Shown here piece by piece: positions 1 through 9,600 of a DNA stretch of 64,000 nucleotides. Where the stretch lies: the NCBI GenBank assembly GCA_964602595.1, contig CAZRRO010000016.1, positions 102,581 to 166,580 of the forward strand. The letters run 5' to 3'. The first letter of the stretch is position 1. Every line of letters starts with the position of its first letter. The notes beneath the pieces were generated by a model, which saw nothing but the letters and a program-made list of their open reading frames with translations, was not told the DNA's origin and did not search any database. The position numbers were made by a program, and so were the translations under genes. The stretch is from CAIWAH01 sp964602595 (GTDB lineage Bacteria; Verrucomicrobiota; Verrucomicrobiia; Limisphaerales; UBA9464).

Positions 1-52
1 CCATCAGCGTGTCGCCGATGCCCGCCAGGGCGATGACCAGGATGCGTTGCAA
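1..52 (-). CDS. Glycosyltransferase family 9 (heptosyltransferase-like), N-terminal fragment
   Basis: Only the first 17 codons lie in the window; the gene runs off the left edge. The peptide reads MQRILVIALAGIGDTLM, which matches the opening beta-strand and glycine loop (RILVI..x..GIGD) of ADP-heptose:LPS heptosyltransferases and other GT9 enzymes. An in-frame TGA lies nine bases upstream of the TTG at 52, so TTG is the only reasonable start. It is divergent from the CoA-transferase gene that begins at 217. The family assignment rests on a very short segment, so any GT-B fold enzyme with a similar N-terminus is possible. Confidence 0.55.
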   Translation of the reverse strand, partial: MQRILVIALAGIGDTLM

Positions 53-216
53 GCGGGCTCACGGTAATGGCGTTTCGGCACAGGTTGAAGCCGCAAGACA
101 GCGGCGCCCGGGCACCCATTGGGCGGGCGGCAGCACCATTTCGGGCAAGAGATTCGCAAGCGCGGACGGTCCCGGGGGCTTGCCCCCGGGAAACCGACCG
201 CCCCATCTTTGCCGCC

Positions 217-2073
217 ATGAGTAACGCCACTCCCAACTGGGTGACCGCGACCGAAGCCCTGACCCAACTGCGCAATGGCATGCGCGTCTTCATCGGCTCC
301 GGCTGCGCCGCGCCCGGCCTCCTGATTGAGGCCCTCGCTGCCCGCGCTCCGGAGGTTTACGACGTCGAGGTGCTGCACATCCTTACCCACGGCCCGGCCC
401 CGTATGCCCGGCGCGAATTGCTGGAGCACGTCCGGCAGAACTCCTTCTTCATCGGCGGCAACGTCCGGTCGGCCGTGCACGAGGGCGTGGCGGACTACAC
501 GCCGATCTTCCTGTCCGAGATTCCCCGGCTGTTCCGGGAACGGCGCATGCACCTCGACATCGCGCTGGTGCAGGTCAGTCCGCCCGACCGCCACGGATTC
601 TGCAGCTTTGGTGTCTCGGTGGACGTCGTGAAGGCGGCGGTGGAGTCGGCCGACTACGTGATCGCCGAGGTGAACCCCGGCATGCCGCGCACGTTGGGCG
701 ACAGCTTCGTCCACGTGAGCCAGCTCGACGCGATGGTGCAGAGCGATCGCCCATTGTTTGAATTCCCGATGGAGGAAATCACCCAGGAGGCCGAGAAGAT
801 CGCCGAGTTCATCGAGTCGCTCGTGCCGGACGGGGCCACCTTGCAGACAGGCATCGGGGCGATCCCGAGCGCCGTGCTCGCGCGGCTGGGCCACAAGCGG
901 GACCTGGGCATGCACACGGAGATGCTCACCGAGGCCGTCCTGCCGCTGATCGAGTCGGGCGTGCTGAACGGCCGGCGCAAGACGCTGCTGCCGGGCAAGC
1001 TGGTCACCAGCTTCTGCTTCGGGAACCGCCGCTTCTACGACTACATCCACGACAATCCGGCCTTCGAGTTCCGGCCCACCGAGTTCACCAACGACCCCTT
1101 CCAGATCGCTCGCAACCGCAACATGGTGGCGATCAGTTCCGCCATCGAGGTGGACCTCACCGGCCAGGTCTGCGCGGACTCCATCGGCGGCAAGTTCTAC
1201 TCCGGCTTCGGCGGCCAGGTGGACTTCATCCGCGGCGCCGCGCGGGCCGAGGGTGGCAAGCCGATCATCGCCCTGCCGTCCACGACCAAGAATGGCAAGA
1301 TCACCCGCATCGTCCCCTGGCTCCAGATGGGCGCCGGCGTCGTGACTTCGCGCGCCGATGTTCATTATGTCGTGACCGAATACGGCATTGCCTCGCTTCA
1401 CGGGAAGTCGGTCCGCGAACGCGCCCTGGCGCTCATCCACATCGCGCACCCGAACTTCCGCGAGCAACTGCTCAAGGAGGCCCGCGACGCCAAGCTCGTG
1501 AGCCCGACCCAGATTGCGCTGCCGGCGGGCTTGCAGCCCTACCCGCGGAAGTTCGAGGTCGAATACACCGGACGCGACGACCTGAAGATCCACGTCCGGC
1601 CCATCCGGCCCACGGACGAAGGGCTCCTCAAGGAACTCTTCTACTCACACTCGCCCTCGACGATCTACCAACGCTACTTCACGCAACTGAAGCATCTCCC
1701 GGCCGAGGCGGTGCAGCGCATGGTGACCCTCGACTACGAGTCCAACATGGCGCTCGTGGCCGAAATTCCTTGGGAAGGCCGTAAACGCCTGATCGGGGTC
1801 GCGCGTTACACGCGGGATGCCGCCGTCGACTGGGCCGACATCGCCGTTGTGGTGCAGGAAGATTTCCGCCAGCACGGCCTCGCGAGCTTCCTGTTGCGCC
1901 ATCTGGCCAAGGTCGCCTTGGAACAGGGAATCGTCGGTTTCCGGGCGGACGTCCTGCCGGAGAACCAGGCGATGATGAACACCTTCCAGAAGCTCGCCGA
2001 ACCGCTGGAAAGCCAGTCCGAGGCCGGCGTGCTCAAGGTGAAGTTCCTGCTGGAGAACCTGAAACCGGTCTGA
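217..2073 (+). CDS. Acetyl-CoA hydrolase/transferase family protein fused to a C-terminal GNAT domain
   Basis: Predicted 618-residue cytoplasmic protein. Residues about 1-445 are a family I CoA-transferase (acetyl-CoA hydrolase / 4-hydroxybutyrate CoA-transferase type). The GMHTEM motif in the middle carries the expected nucleophilic glutamate that forms the glutamyl-CoA intermediate, and the oxyanion-type loop GIGAIPSAVL precedes it. Residues about 460-618 form a GNAT acetyltransferase-like domain (IHVRPIRPTDE, then STIYQRYF, then the acetyl-CoA pyrophosphate-binding region near DFRQHGLASFLL). The ATG at 217 is chosen because the family's conserved N-terminus begins there; upstream in-frame codons from 67 look non-coding and proline/arginine-rich. 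The acyl acceptor is unknown. The fusion recurs in other bacteria and could link acyl-CoA turnover to protein or metabolite acetylation, but that is inference. Confidence 0.85.
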   Translation: MSNATPNWVTATEALTQLRNGMRVFIGSGCAAPGLLIEALAARAPEVYDVEVLHILTHGPAPYARRELLEHVRQNSFFIGGNVRSAVHEGVADYTPIFLSEIPRLFRERRMHLDIALVQVSPPDRHGFCSFGVSVDVVKAAVESADYVIAEVNPGMPRTLGDSFVHVSQLDAMVQSDRPLFEFPMEEITQEAEKIAEFIESLVPDGATLQTGIGAIPSAVLARLGHKRDLGMHTEMLTEAVLPLIESGVLNGRRKTLLPGKLVTSFCFGNRRFYDYIHDNPAFEFRPTEFTNDPFQIARNRNMVAISSAIEVDLTGQVCADSIGGKFYSGFGGQVDFIRGAARAEGGKPIIALPSTTKNGKITRIVPWLQMGAGVVTSRADVHYVVTEYGIASLHGKSVRERALALIHIAHPNFREQLLKEARDAKLVSPTQIALPAGLQPYPRKFEVEYTGRDDLKIHVRPIRPTDEGLLKELFYSHSPSTIYQRYFTQLKHLPAEAVQRMVTLDYESNMALVAEIPWEGRKRLIGVARYTRDAAVDWADIAVVVQEDFRQHGLASFLLRHLAKVALEQGIVGFRADVLPENQAMMNTFQKLAEPLESQSEAGVLKVKFLLENLKPV

Positions 2074-2181
2074 GCGGAAACCCGGCTGTTCGAACCCCTG
2101 ACCGCGTCCGCCGCCGCCAGGCTCCGGCAAGGCTGCGAACGACAGCCGTGTAACGGAGCGGCGGCGGTTGCGTCACTCCCC

Positions 2182-2775
2182 TTGGACGGAACGGATTCAA
2201 GTGCCTGCTTGTGCCCCGACGACCTGCTCGCCCGCGTCAAAGCGCGCGACGAGGCGGCCGCGCGGGAATTGGTGGAACGGCTGTATCCGTTGATGGCGCG
2301 AATTGTTCAGGCCCATCTGCCCCGTCGGGACGAACCGGAAGACCTGATGCAGGAAGCCTTTGCCAAAGTGTTCAGCCGGCTGGACCAGTATCGCGGCGAC
2401 CTGCCGTTCGAACGCTGGGTCAGCCGCCTGACCTTGAACACCTGCCTTGACCGGCTCCGGCGTCAGCAGGTCCGGCCCGAGCTACGCTGGGCGGACCTTT
2501 CCGAAGCCGAACAGGAAGCCTTGCAACAGATCGCGGAAGCGGGACCGACCGAGGACCTTGAAGCCGGTGGCGCTGCGGCGCTGCTGGAACGGTTGCTCGC
2601 CGGATTGTCGCCGCAGGATGCCTGGCTATTGCGCCAGTTGGAATTGGAGCAAAAATCCATCGCCGAGGTTTGCGCGGCCACTGGGTGGAATTCGGGGGTC
2701 ACCCGTATCCGGGCATTCCGGGCCCGACGCCGCTTGCAGGCCCGCCTGCGCGAACTGGAAGGAACCCAACCATGA
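2182..2775 (+). CDS. ECF-type RNA polymerase sigma factor
   Basis: A 197-residue sigma-70 family protein of extracytoplasmic-function size. Region 2 spans roughly residues 25-95 (LVERLYPLMARIV, DLMQEAFAKVF, then ERWVSRLTLNTCLD), and region 4 spans about 125-185 with a helix-turn-helix (SIAEVCAATGWNSG). No ATG is available; the TTG at 2182 is the most plausible start and gives the normal family length. Its stop overlaps the next start (ATGA), and a third gene overlaps in the same way, so this is a tight operon of sigma factor, small membrane protein and envelope protein. The layout suggests an envelope-stress module, with the sigma factor probably autoregulated; no promoter signature was identified. 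Confidence 0.85.
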   Translation: MDGTDSSACLCPDDLLARVKARDEAAARELVERLYPLMARIVQAHLPRRDEPEDLMQEAFAKVFSRLDQYRGDLPFERWVSRLTLNTCLDRLRRQQVRPELRWADLSEAEQEALQQIAEAGPTEDLEAGGAAALLERLLAGLSPQDAWLLRQLELEQKSIAEVCAATGWNSGVTRIRAFRARRRLQARLRELEGTQP

Positions 2776-3077
2776 GACCGCTCTCGCAACGCAGCCAACG
2801 GCTCTTCGCCGCCGCCCGCCGGGCACGGTCGGTGCCGGCCGAGTCCGGGCCTGCGCAAGTGCCGCCGCCGGGCTTCGCGACCCGGGTGGCCGCGCGTTGG
2901 GCGGCGAACCGGCCCGACGATTGGCTGGGCATCTGGGACCGGGTGGGCACCTGGGGCGCCGCGGCCGCCGTCGCGGTTTGCCTGGCGGTGTTCCTGTGGC
3001 AACGCCAGCCCGCCGCGCCGGCTTGGGCCGACCTGGTCAGCGCCCCGGCGAGCGCCCTGGAGGATTTTGCGCCATGA
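2772..3077 (+). CDS. Small single-pass membrane protein, probable anti-sigma factor
   Basis: 101 residues. The N-terminal 55 residues are arginine-rich and cytoplasmic in character, followed by one hydrophobic helix (about 57-76, GTWGAAAAVAVCLAVFLW) and a short C-terminal tail. There is no zinc-binding HxxxCxxC motif, so it is not a ZAS-type anti-sigma factor. The ATG overlaps the sigma-factor stop codon by four bases, and its own stop overlaps the next ATG, which implies translational coupling. Position and topology are the main reasons for calling it an anti-sigma factor; sequence alone does not prove it. Confidence 0.55.
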   Translation: MRPLSQRSQRLFAAARRARSVPAESGPAQVPPPGFATRVAARWAANRPDDWLGIWDRVGTWGAAAAVAVCLAVFLWQRQPAAPAWADLVSAPASALEDFAP

Positions 3078-3475
3078 CCGACCGACGGACCCTCCGGGTG
3101 GCCGTAGCCGTGGCCGTGGTGTTCGCCAGCGGCGTCGCCGTGGGCCGCATGACGGCGCCGGCTCGGGTCGGAACCGATTCAACCGCCGGGCGCCCGCTGA
3201 TCCCGCGCGGCGGACGCGTGCAGAATGCCGAGGCGATGCTCGGGCGGATGACCGAGGAGCTGAAGCTGACCCAGGACCAACTGGCGCAAGTCCGTCCGAT
3301 CGTCCGGGAATGGGCCGAGGAGGCGAAGGCGTGGCCGGCGAATTCACCGGGTCGGCATGCCGTGGCGGAGCGTTACCTGGGCCGGGTGCGGGTTTTGCTG
3401 CAGCCGGAACAACTTCCGGCCTTTGACGAGGCGCTGGAAAAAAGCCGCTCCCGCCTTGGGTTGCCCGGGCGCTGA
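3074..3475 (+). CDS. Spy/CpxP-like periplasmic sensor protein
   Basis: 133 residues with an N-terminal membrane anchor or signal (about residues 5-26) and a helical C-terminal part. The segment MTEELKLTQDQLAQVRPIV resembles the LTxxQ repeats of the Spy/CpxP and periplasmic heavy-metal sensor families. Later residues (RYLGRVRVLLQPEQLPAF) match the second helix pair of these proteins. It is the third gene of an ATGA-overlapped operon with an ECF sigma factor and a putative anti-sigma factor, a common arrangement in which the Spy-like protein senses the envelope and modulates the pathway. The ligand is unknown. Confidence 0.6.
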   Translation: MTDRRTLRVAVAVAVVFASGVAVGRMTAPARVGTDSTAGRPLIPRGGRVQNAEAMLGRMTEELKLTQDQLAQVRPIVREWAEEAKAWPANSPGRHAVAERYLGRVRVLLQPEQLPAFDEALEKSRSRLGLPGR

Positions 3476-3560
3476 CCGCGCGGGCGCCGGGGTGTCGGGG
3501 GTGGCGCCACGTCGCCGACGTCAGCGCGGACGGACAATTACCAGACCCGGCAAAAACAAA

Positions 3561-3590
3561 CAGGGCGGCCCGTAGGCCGCCCTGTCTCGT
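3561..3590. terminator. Bidirectional intrinsic terminator between convergent genes
   Basis: A perfect 10-bp stem (CAGGGCGGCC at 3561-3570 with GGCCGCCCTG at 3575-3584) encloses a CGTA loop. It is flanked by an A-rich tract on the left (3551-3559) and a T-rich tract on the right (TCTCGTTTC). It sits between the end of the sigma operon and the end of the convergent giant gene, so it can stop transcription from both sides. Confidence 0.85.
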
Positions 3591-3607
3591 TTCATTGGAC
3601 CGTCACC

Positions 3608-6600
3608 CTATTCCAGGAAGGCCCGGAAGTAACCGCCGGTTCCGGTCTCCGCGGCGGGCAGGCGTTCGAGCCGTTCGTCGGCGGTGACGGTCAGCACCGG
3701 GGTCCAGACCGCGCCGGGGCCGAGCACCGGTGAATATTCCAGCCGATACCGCAGGCCCGGCCGGCCGAAGACGTGCAACGGCGTGGCCGCTTCGTCGGTG
3801 TAATCCAGCACGGCGTCGGTGTTCACCACGATGACGCGGCCGGGCGTGGAGGCGGTGCGGGTCACATACCGTTCACCCGCGGTGCCGGTGAGCTCGCTGA
3901 AGGCCAACGGCACATTGCCGGAGGGAGCGTCGGCGGGCGTGACGAACGCAACGTCGGCCAGCGGTCGGCTGGCGGACAGCGCGCCGCCGGTGAGCGTGAA
4001 TCGCATTTCCGCGCTGCCGTCGACGTTCGGGATGACCTGCACGCCGGTGACGTCGCCGGCCAAGCCGGCGAGGGACAGCTCGCCCAACCGGGCGAGGTCG
4101 CCGCTGAGCACGAAGGTCAGGCCGTCGAGTTCGGGTCCGGCCGCAAGGCTGAGCGGCACGGTCGCGGCCTCGCCGGCAAGGAGGTTGGTCCGCCCGGCGG
4201 TGACCGCGAGTTCGGCCGCGGTGTCGCGGACGTAGAGCGTGAACGTGCGTTGCACGCTGCGGGCCGGATCGCCCGTGTCGGTCAGGGTGACCGTGATCTG
4301 GTTGGTGCTGGGACCTTGGTTGCCGCGCGGCCGCCAACTGAACAGGCCGGTCACCGGATCCACCGTGACACCGCCGGGTGCGCCCGCGGCCAAGCCGTAG
4401 GTCAGGCCCTGCGGCGGCAGGTCGGCATCGCTGCCATCGAGTTGGAGCGTGAACAGATTGTTCTCGCTGATCACGGCGTCCGGGATCGCGACCAATTCCG
4501 GTGCGGCGTTCAGCTCGCGGACGATGACGCGGAACTCGTTGGTCGCGCTGAGCGACGGCGTGCCGTTGTCGGTCACGCGGACCCGCACGGTGTTAGTGGA
4601 CGGGCCGTCATTCTCGCTGGTGGGCCAGGTCACGAAACCGGAGGTCGGGTTCACGATCACGCCAGCCGGACCGGACACGAGTGCAAAGGCCAGGGCGTCG
4701 CCATCGGGATCGTTGGCCGTTGCGCCGGCATTGGTCGCGTTGCCTTCCTCCACCGTGACGTCCCCGGCGTAGGCGAGTGTCGGCGGCCGATTCACGACCG
4801 TCACCGTGGTTTCGGCATCGGCGGCCGCGGGCGCGGGTTCGGCGTTTCCGGCCGCGTCGGTGGCGACCGAGTAGAAGCGGTAGCGCTTGCCGGCCTCGCC
4901 GGTGAAGACGGTGCCGGTCTGGACCGTGTGCTCCAGCAGGGGCGTGAAAGGCGCGTCGTCCGCGGCCACAAACACGTCGAAGAATGCCACTGCCCCGCGG
5001 TCGTCGGCGCCGGACCAAGTCACCGAGAAGGTGCCGCCGCTCGCCGCGGGCAGGGCGGCCACGGCGCTGGCGGGCGCGGTGTTGTCGGGTGTGACGACCG
5101 CGTCCTCGTCGTAAACCAGCGTGTAGGTGCCGGTGCTGTTGTGGTCGAGGATGTGGACGAGGTTGATGACCGTCGGCCGCTTGTCGCCGCCGCGGAAGAT
5201 GCGGTCGGTGGTCCAGGCATTGGTCCCGAAGGCGATCTCCGAGCCGTCGGCGCGGAGGACGTGCCGCAGCGTGAAGGCGTCCGCGCCGGCCGGATCCGGC
5301 ACGCGCAGGTAACTCCAGCCGGGCCCGAGCGTGGCGGTGAGCGTGACGCGCTTGTTGGCGGCGGAGAGCGCGCCGCTGACGCCCGCGTTGGTGTGGGAAG
5401 TCACCGCGTTGGTGCTGCCGTCGCTTAGGAACAGCGCGTTCGGCAGGTGGTCCACGTCGTTCGTCGGGCTCACGAGGAAGTCCGGGCGGGCGTCGTCGAA
5501 CTGCCGGTCGGCGTTCACGATGCGCGTGAGCTCGTGGATCTCCACGCCCTTCACGAGCGAGAGCCGCTTGGTGCCGAGCGCATCGAGGTGTTCGAAGCTC
5601 GCCTTGTAGTCCGTGAAGCTGCCCTGCAGGGACGAAGTGAAGAGCCAGCGGGCAATCCGGTTCGTGCCAAGGCCGATCTCGCCGAAGTTCACGTCAAGCG
5701 ACGGCGTGAGGGCCTGATTTTCCAACTGGGTGCCAACGGTCTTGAACTCGATGAGCAGCCCCTTCTCGTTCTCGACGATCTGGGGCTGGCCGGACTGGAG
5801 CTTCAGGTTCCGCGCGGCGCCGTAGCCTTGGTTCAGGATTTGGACGGCCAGCGAGTAGGGCAGGCTGGGCTCGACCTCCGGCGTGAACGGGTCATCGGCG
5901 AACACGTCGCGCTGGTGGAAGTAACGCACGAGCAGCTCGGGCTGCGGGTAGACCTGAATCGGGGCCGGGGCCAGCGGGATGGTCAGCTCCGTGCCGTCCT
6001 GCGAGTAGCTGAGCGTGCCGCCCACGAGGAACAGCGCCACGCCGTTGGTCGGGGCGGCGTCGAGGGACGGGATGAGGATCCAGCTCGCGCTGCCGATGGT
6101 CTTGGGCTGGATGACGCCGGTGCCGTTCACGGCGCTGAGGCCGCCGAGCACGGGTTCGCGGATGCCGAACTTCGCCGTGGCGGTCGTGCCGTCCTCACCG
6201 GTGATGTTGAGCGTCACGAGGATGTCCTCGATGGGCGAGGTAGTGTCGTTGTCGATTTCGAGCAGCGCATTGAAGGCGTCGCGGGTGAGCACGGCGCGCT
6301 GGTCGAGCTTGAGTTTCACCTTGGCGCACACCTCGTTCGCGGCGTCGGCGGCCCGACGAGGCAGGCCGGCGCGGGCAGCGCGGATGCCGGCAGGCGCGGG
6401 TCCGACGGAGCCCGCCGGACGGGTGGCCTTGCACTCGAACTTGAAGCCCGGCGGCGGCTCAAACCCGACGACCGGCTGGAACTGGTCCAAGCAGTCGTAG
6501 AAGGTCGCGGGGTCCTGGCAGGGGTGGTCGTTGGGCGTTGGCGGGCCGAAGGCGGGGTCGGGCACCACGTCCATGACCTGCCGATAGAGGTCCACCAAGT

Positions 6601-9600
6601 CGCAGCCCGTGGAATCAAACGTGTAGGTCGCGGTCTCGCGGTCCACCACGTTGGGGCCGCAGAGGTAGTCCCAGATCATGCCCGCAGTGACGGAACAGCG
6701 GCCGTCGCGGAAATCGTTCCGCGCCACTTGGGCGGGCCGGATGCGCCGGATTGTCACGGGCACCGTGATCGTGGCGTTGGCCTCAAGACGGCCGATTTCG
6801 CCGACGAGCGGAATCCACTCGATGCTGCCACCCGTCTTGGTCGGCAGCTTCACGTTGTTCGCGGCGATGAGGCCGTGGTTGCGGATCGTGTAATTGACCT
6901 GGAACTCGTCCTCGGGGCGATTGGCGATGTCGAGGGAGGCGGGCTCGATCGTCACCACGGGGATCGGCACCTGCGTTTCGAAGGTGCTTTCCACGGTGAA
7001 CGCGTAGCGGTCCTCGACCGTTGTGGGCGTGACCGTGAAACTGTAGCGGACCGTCTCCCGCGGCAGGAACGCCACCACGTTGGTCGCTCCGCCGGCCGGA
7101 ACGAAGGCGGTCTGGCGGAACGGGCCGTGTTTGTCGGCCTTCACGCTCACGATGTATTGCGCCTCCGTGATGTTGTCGAACCGCGCCGTTCCGTCGGCCC
7201 CGGTGACGTTGGTGCTGACGTTCACGCCGCTGAGCGCATCGGTGAGCACGACCAGCGCGTTGGTGACCTTGGGACCGCCGGCCGCGAAGTAGGTGTATTC
7301 ATCCTCGGCCGTCAGCACGAGGCTGCCACGGTTGTCGGAGATGGCGCGAAACTCGAACGGCACAGTCAGCGCCGTGTTGCCGCCGCTCAGGACGAGGTTG
7401 CCGGGGTAGTCGCCCAACGCGAGGTCGGCCGCCGGGGTCAGCAGCAGCGACACGGTGGTGCGCGCGCCCGGAGCCAGCGGCTCCATGCGGGCCGGCGTGC
7501 TGACGCTCAGCCACGGCAGGTTCGGCAACAGCACCTCCAGCGGGCCGGTGGCGAGGCCGCCGTTGTTCGCGACCTCGAAGTTCACCAAGGTCTGGCCGCC
7601 GCGTAGCATGCTGGAACTCAGCCGGCCCGGCGTGGTGACCAGCGCCGGCCGCAGGAATTCTTGGCGGACCGTGAACACCTTCACGTCGGTCGCACCCTCG
7701 GCGGTGGTGACCCGCAGCTTCACGCCGCTCTGGACGACGCTGCGGTTGACCGGGGTGATGGCGTAATTGACGAGAATCTCGTCGTCGCCGGCGAGGCGGT
7801 TGGTCTCGAGATTCGCCGACACGGTCAGGCTCGGGTCGTGTTCCACCACCTCCAGCACAAGGCCGGTCAGGGCCACGTCGCTGAGGTTCCGGATGCGGGT
7901 CGTGCCGTTGTAGGTTGATCCTTCCGTCACGGTGACGAAGCCCGGGCTCACCAAGTCGAGGCCGAGCAGGGAGAATTCATCCTGCACCGCCGGCATGGGC
8001 AGGCCCGGATAAGCCGCCGCGAGCTGGAACCGGCCCGCCTCGCGGGGCAGCGGGGTGAAGGTTCCGGTGAAATCGCCGTTCGCATCGGTCACGACCTCGA
8101 TCTGGCGGTGGGTGCCGCGGACCTGGACGTGGACCGTGACATGTTCATTGGGCGCCCGGCTCCCGTCGCCGCGGGTGGCCGAACCACGCAGGGCGACCGG
8201 TGTGCCGGCGAGCGCGGTCGTCACGTCGGTGCTGACCGTGGCGGCGTAGGCGGGCGCGGTGGTGACCGAAGTCGCGGAGACCAGCGTATTGTTGTTCTCC
8301 AACGCCTCGGCCTGCGCATTGGTCGCATCGGCCTGCACGACGACGTAGAAGTTTCCCGGCGCCTCGGGCAGCCGGATGTTGACCGTCTGGCTGACGGTCT
8401 GGCCGACCGGCAGGGGACCGTCGAACACGGCCTGCGCCACCAGCGTGTCGTTGCCCGCAAGGTTGTCGGTCGAGAGGTAAACGCGCTGGGTCACGGCGGC
8501 AGGCGCGTCGCGGAGCCCGCGATTTTCCAGGCGGAACGCGATGGCCAAGTTACCGTCCGTCACGCCCGTCGCCGGAAAGGTGATCGAATTGATCACGAGG
8601 TCCGGCAGGTCGGCGTCGCTGACGACCAGCGTGTCGGTGCCCGCCGTGAAGCCGTCCGCCGTCGCGGTGACCGTCACGGGCTGGTTGCCGTCCGTCTCGC
8701 CGTCGTTGACCGAACTGATCGGGAACTGCGCCGAAAGTTCGCCGGCGGGAATGGTCACCGAGACGGGCACGGTGGCTTCGCCGGGATCACTCGAAACGAG
8801 ACTGACCTCCAGCGGGGCGGCGGTGGCGGTGTTGCGGGTCACCGTCGCGGTGGTGGCCGGCGTGCGGCCTTCGCCGACGAGGTCGGCCGCGATGCGGAGC
8901 GAGAGGGTCGCGCCGTCGTTGTCCGTCACGGCCAGCAGGGCGGGCGCGATTTCGTAGAGTTGCTGCGAGGTGAAGGCGTCGAGCACGAAGCCGCCGAGGG
9001 CGACGTTGCGGGTGCCTTCCACGGTGGCGTTGTCCACGGCTGCGATCGGGAAGCTGACCGACGCCTGATTCGCCGGAATGGTGACACTGTTCGGCACGCG
9101 GGCGGCCCCGGGGTTGCCGCTGGTCAGACCGATGGTCAGCGGCCGGGGCGAAACCGGCGAGCGTGTCACGGTGCCGCTGGTGGCGTTCGGGCCGGCGCCT
9201 TCGCTGACGGTGGCGGCAGCCAAACTGAGCGAGACCGTCGGGCGGTCGTTGTCCTCAACCGTGACCGTGACGGAAGCGTCGCGGAAACCGGCGCTGCGGG
9301 CCGTGAGCACGTAGGTGTTGGTGCGTTCGACGAAGGCGTCGTCCACGGCCGTGGCGTCAAACGTGACGGCCGGCGCCCCGGCCGGGATGACGATGGTTCC
9401 GGGAACGGTGAACTGGTCCTCGGAGGAACTGGTGAGCTGCACGATCAGCGGTCCCGCACCCACCGGCCGGCGAGCTAGGGTCACCGCGAGGGTCTGGCCT
9501 TCGGTGAGACGATTGGCCGGCACGTTGAGGCTGAGGGCTGGCGCTTCGTTCAGGACTGTCAGCACCGCGGCGTTGTTGGCCTCGGCTTCAAGGCCCGGCT

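Noticed and set aside
4..1593. Long open frame antisense to the CoA-transferase gene
   Set aside because: It mirrors the high-GC codon pattern of the real gene; no family match, and the plus-strand protein has clear domains.
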